Shown here: in pieces, positions 61,673 to 64,000 of the stretch | How positions within the stretch are numbered: position 1 is the stretch's first letter | How the letters are laid out: each line of letters opens with the position of its first letter | Assembly: GCF_004027225.2 (NCBI RefSeq) | Contig: NC_044277.2 | Coordinates: 97,647,552-97,711,551, forward strand | Length of the DNA stretch: 64,000 bases | Direction of reading: 5' to 3' | Origin: Strigops habroptila | Taxonomy: Eukaryota > Chordata > Aves > Psittaciformes > Psittacidae | Notes under the pieces: generated by a model | Seen by the model: only the letters and a program-made list of their open reading frames with translations | What the model was told of the DNA's origin: nothing | Databases searched by the model: none | Position numbers and translations under genes: made by a program

Positions 61673-63525
61673 TGACAGTGTTGCTTGTAAAATGGGGTCT
61701 ATTTCAGATAACTTCTGGGCTTTTAAACTCTCAAAACATAAATGGATATTGTAGGGAGAGGAAAATTGGCAAAAGGGTGAAAATGGAGTGAGTGGCTCTT
61801 GTTAATTTGTGTAGGCTTTTTATCAAGATACGTGTAACTCCTTAATCTTTAAACCTCTCGAGTTCCTGGCAGCATGCTTTTATCTGGGTTTGGTGGTTTG
61901 TTTATTTTTTGGGGTTGACTGAGGGGAACTGAGTTGCCAGGCAAGTTTAGAGCACTAGGTCCAAATGTTAGACCAGTGCAAAGAGCTTTGTGGTGTCTTC
62001 AGAGAAGGATAAATGAGAAGGGAAGGGGATGTTGGGGATATTTGATCCTGGCAATGTGATAGTGTACTATTAAATTATACTACTGAGAACTCGGAGGTTC
62101 AGCTCTATCAAAACTAGTTTGTTTCTGACGAGAGGAAGGTGAGGCTGGAGCTGAGGATGTGTCCGTTTGGTTATCCCAGGCTAGGTGCACGTTTTGTGTT
62201 TTGAAATCTGGTTCAAAAACCCAGTTCAGACTTTAAATACTGTTTTGGCCTTAGCGCTGGAATGGAAAGAATGCAGCCTGAAATTTCATTTATTGAAGAG
62301 CTTTTACCTTTTGAATATGAAAAGCACCCTTCTATGAAGAATACTCAACTGAGAACATTCAGGCTGTTCTGGAGCCTTGTTTCTGAAAGAGCAGTGTCAG
62401 GATTAACCCATTCCGGACACCAGCCTGCAGGAGGTTGGTGCACTGGTCACAACTTTCCCATAGGAAGTATTCTGTTCCCCTGTGACCTCTGCGTCCTTTC
62501 ACAGTACAAAGGACATTATTCTTCCCATGGGAATGCAACTGGAGAATAGGAACTTGATGTTAGAGCTGATTGTGTAGCATTTCTATGAAGAGAGGCTAGT
62601 GTCTTGAGCATATTTCTTGTTTTCCCACCTCTGAAATCTTCAGAAGAACACTTCATCCCTGGCCCTCATTGGAGGAGAATCCGCGCTTGCTGAAGAGTGG
62701 GACAACTGGGTTCCCAGGGTCTGTTCCTCTCTTCCTACTCTTTTTCCTTCCCTTTTGCTGATGCTGGGATGAGAGAGCTCCTGCAGCACCTGACGCCCAT
62801 CGTTTTACTGAGGGGGTTGCAGTGGTGATAGTTTCTAGCATCTTGAGGCTATGAACACCTCTACAGCCCAACAAAGGGCAAGAAAATCTCTTTGGCTTTT
62901 TTTTCCTGGCATGAGTCTGATCCAACATCTGGCTGTTTTCTGCTTCTGCAGGGAAACTCTTTGGTTTCACTTTTTTTTGGGGGGGTGTTTGTGGTGCTGA
63001 ATTTCTGGCATTGTCATGAAATCATGGCTGGAGTGAGGACTGGAAAAAGATCAGGGAGATGTTTGTAGGTCAAGTGGAGACTGTAAATCAGACGGTAGAC
63101 TCAGTGATTGGTGATCACTCTTGATTTTCTGCTTTGTGTGTTCTGAGTGTAGCCCAGGAATGCGTGAAATACCTGTAGCCATGTGTGTGTCTGTGAATAT
63201 ACCCCTGAAGGCTGTGGAAGTGCTGCCATGTAGGGGAGATGGCATATAGGCATGTAAGCTGAGGGCAGAGGGTTGCTGCTCTGATTCTGCTGTCTCCAGG
63301 GGGCCCGTGTTGGTTTGATGGATATGTGGCAAATGACTGCAGCATTGGGAGGGTGAATTATTGCTAATGGTCCCTATGCCCGCCTTGCCCTCAGGTGCTG
63401 AGTGAACTGCAGTCAGATTTATCTGCTCTGTTGGCAACAGCAGGGTGGGACTTTATCAATCCTAATTTTTAATAAACTCTTTCTTTGCCTTCCATTCCTC
63501 CTCTGTCCTTTCCCTGAACACACAG

Positions 63526-63607
63526 CTTTGGCAGGAAGGCTTCAGAAATTCTGTGTTGGATCTGGAGTTGTTACAGTGATGTGATGCACTGTTCCCCTCA
63601 AGAACAG
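63526..63607 (+). other. SCAP: Candidate SCAP 5' UTR exon 2
   Basis: This 82-nt segment has a strong pyrimidine tract and acceptor (TCCTTTCCCTGAACACACAG) and a consensus donor CAG|GTATGT. It has no long open frame, so it would be non-coding leader. SCAP is known to begin translation in a downstream exon after a long first intron. It contains ATGTGATG at 63579, a start codon followed at once by a stop, and a second overlapping ATG at 63584. Confidence 0.4.
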
Positions 63608-63876
63608 GTATGTCACAGGCAGTTCTGCAATGTCAGGTCCTAATGGGGATGCTGTGGCTGGTAGCAGGGGCTTAGGGGGACAGAAGGACCATGTTGGGTC
63701 TGTTCCTGCTTAACCAAGCTTGGTCTTTTAAATGGAAAATGCTGCGATAAGATACATGTTAAAAATTTAGCTACAGGACTTTGCTGTAGGCAGCGAGATG
63801 GAGCAAATTATGTGTTGAAGTGCAAGAAAAATTACTACAAAACAGTGATTATTTTTTCCTCCTAATTCTCTCTCTT

Positions 63877-63899
63877 CCCCACCCCCCCCCCCCCGCCCC
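63877..63899. repeat. C-rich homopolymer tract
   Basis: Runs of C are interrupted by single A and G bases (CCCCA, C14, G, CCCC). Confidence 0.9.
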
Positions 63900-64000
63900 A
63901 AGTCTTCACTAGCTCAGTCATGGTTTTATGACAGCTACTGCAAAGGCCTGATTCAATAATGCTTTATGGAAAACCAGGATGTTGAATATACTTTAAAAAC

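Larger units (their letters stand above)
50184..63525 (+). other. SCAP: Probable SCAP intron 1
   Basis: If the flanking 5' UTR exons are right, this 13.3-kb span is a single intron. It holds young and ancient CR1 remnants and otherwise AT-richer unique sequence. No coding exon with SCAP similarity was found. Confidence 0.35.

Noticed and set aside
1-64000. CRISPR arrays, prokaryotic operons, endogenous viral genes, tRNA or rRNA genes
   Set aside because: None seen. The tandem arrays have no repeat-spacer regularity, and the window is typical vertebrate nuclear DNA.

Overview
The window is nuclear DNA of a bird. It carries about fifteen CR1 LINE fragments of the young avian type, with the typical 3' end ending in repeats of ATTCTATG. 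It also has GT-AG introns, CpG-island promoters and GC-rich minisatellites. It reads as a conserved gene neighbourhood, and I see no prokaryotic or viral genes, CRISPR array or gene-cluster system. All genes recognised are on the + strand. From established knowledge of human 3p21.31, the transcription-direction order there is SMARCC1, CSPG5, ELP6, SCAP. The window fits that order: a possible 3' end of SMARCC1 at the left edge, complete CSPG5 and ELP6 coding regions, and the likely promoter and 5' non-coding exons of SCAP on the right.

Layout. 1-1,640: possible SMARCC1 3' UTR ending at a poly(A) signal. 1,640-8,880: GC-rich spacer with one CR1. 8,880-9,460: an ~80-bp tandem array. 9,480-17,550: CSPG5 (CALEB/neuroglycan C), five coding exons encoding 579 residues, with minisatellites filling introns 1 and 2. 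17,550-28,290: spacer with old and young CR1 remnants and possible conserved non-coding elements. 28,290-47,830: ELP6, seven coding exons encoding 267 residues, with large CR1-filled introns. 47,830-49,900: spacer. 49,900-64,000: CpG island and probable exon 1 of SCAP, a 13-kb intron with CR1 remnants, and a likely second 5' UTR exon at 63,526-63,607. The SCAP start codon is not in the window.

The genes are functionally unrelated. CSPG5 is a neural transmembrane EGF-like proteoglycan. ELP6 is a subunit of the Elongator complex, which modifies wobble uridine in tRNA. SCAP is the SREBP escort and sterol sensor. The observations most worth a second look are the tandem arrays that flank CSPG5 exon 1 and share a sequence module, the overlapping upstream ORF in CSPG5, the degenerate alternative-splice extension of CSPG5 exon 4, two successive GAG splice acceptors in ELP6, and a start-stop uORF in the putative SCAP leader. 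Exon coordinates come from reading splice sites and reading frame by eye. No transcript evidence was available.
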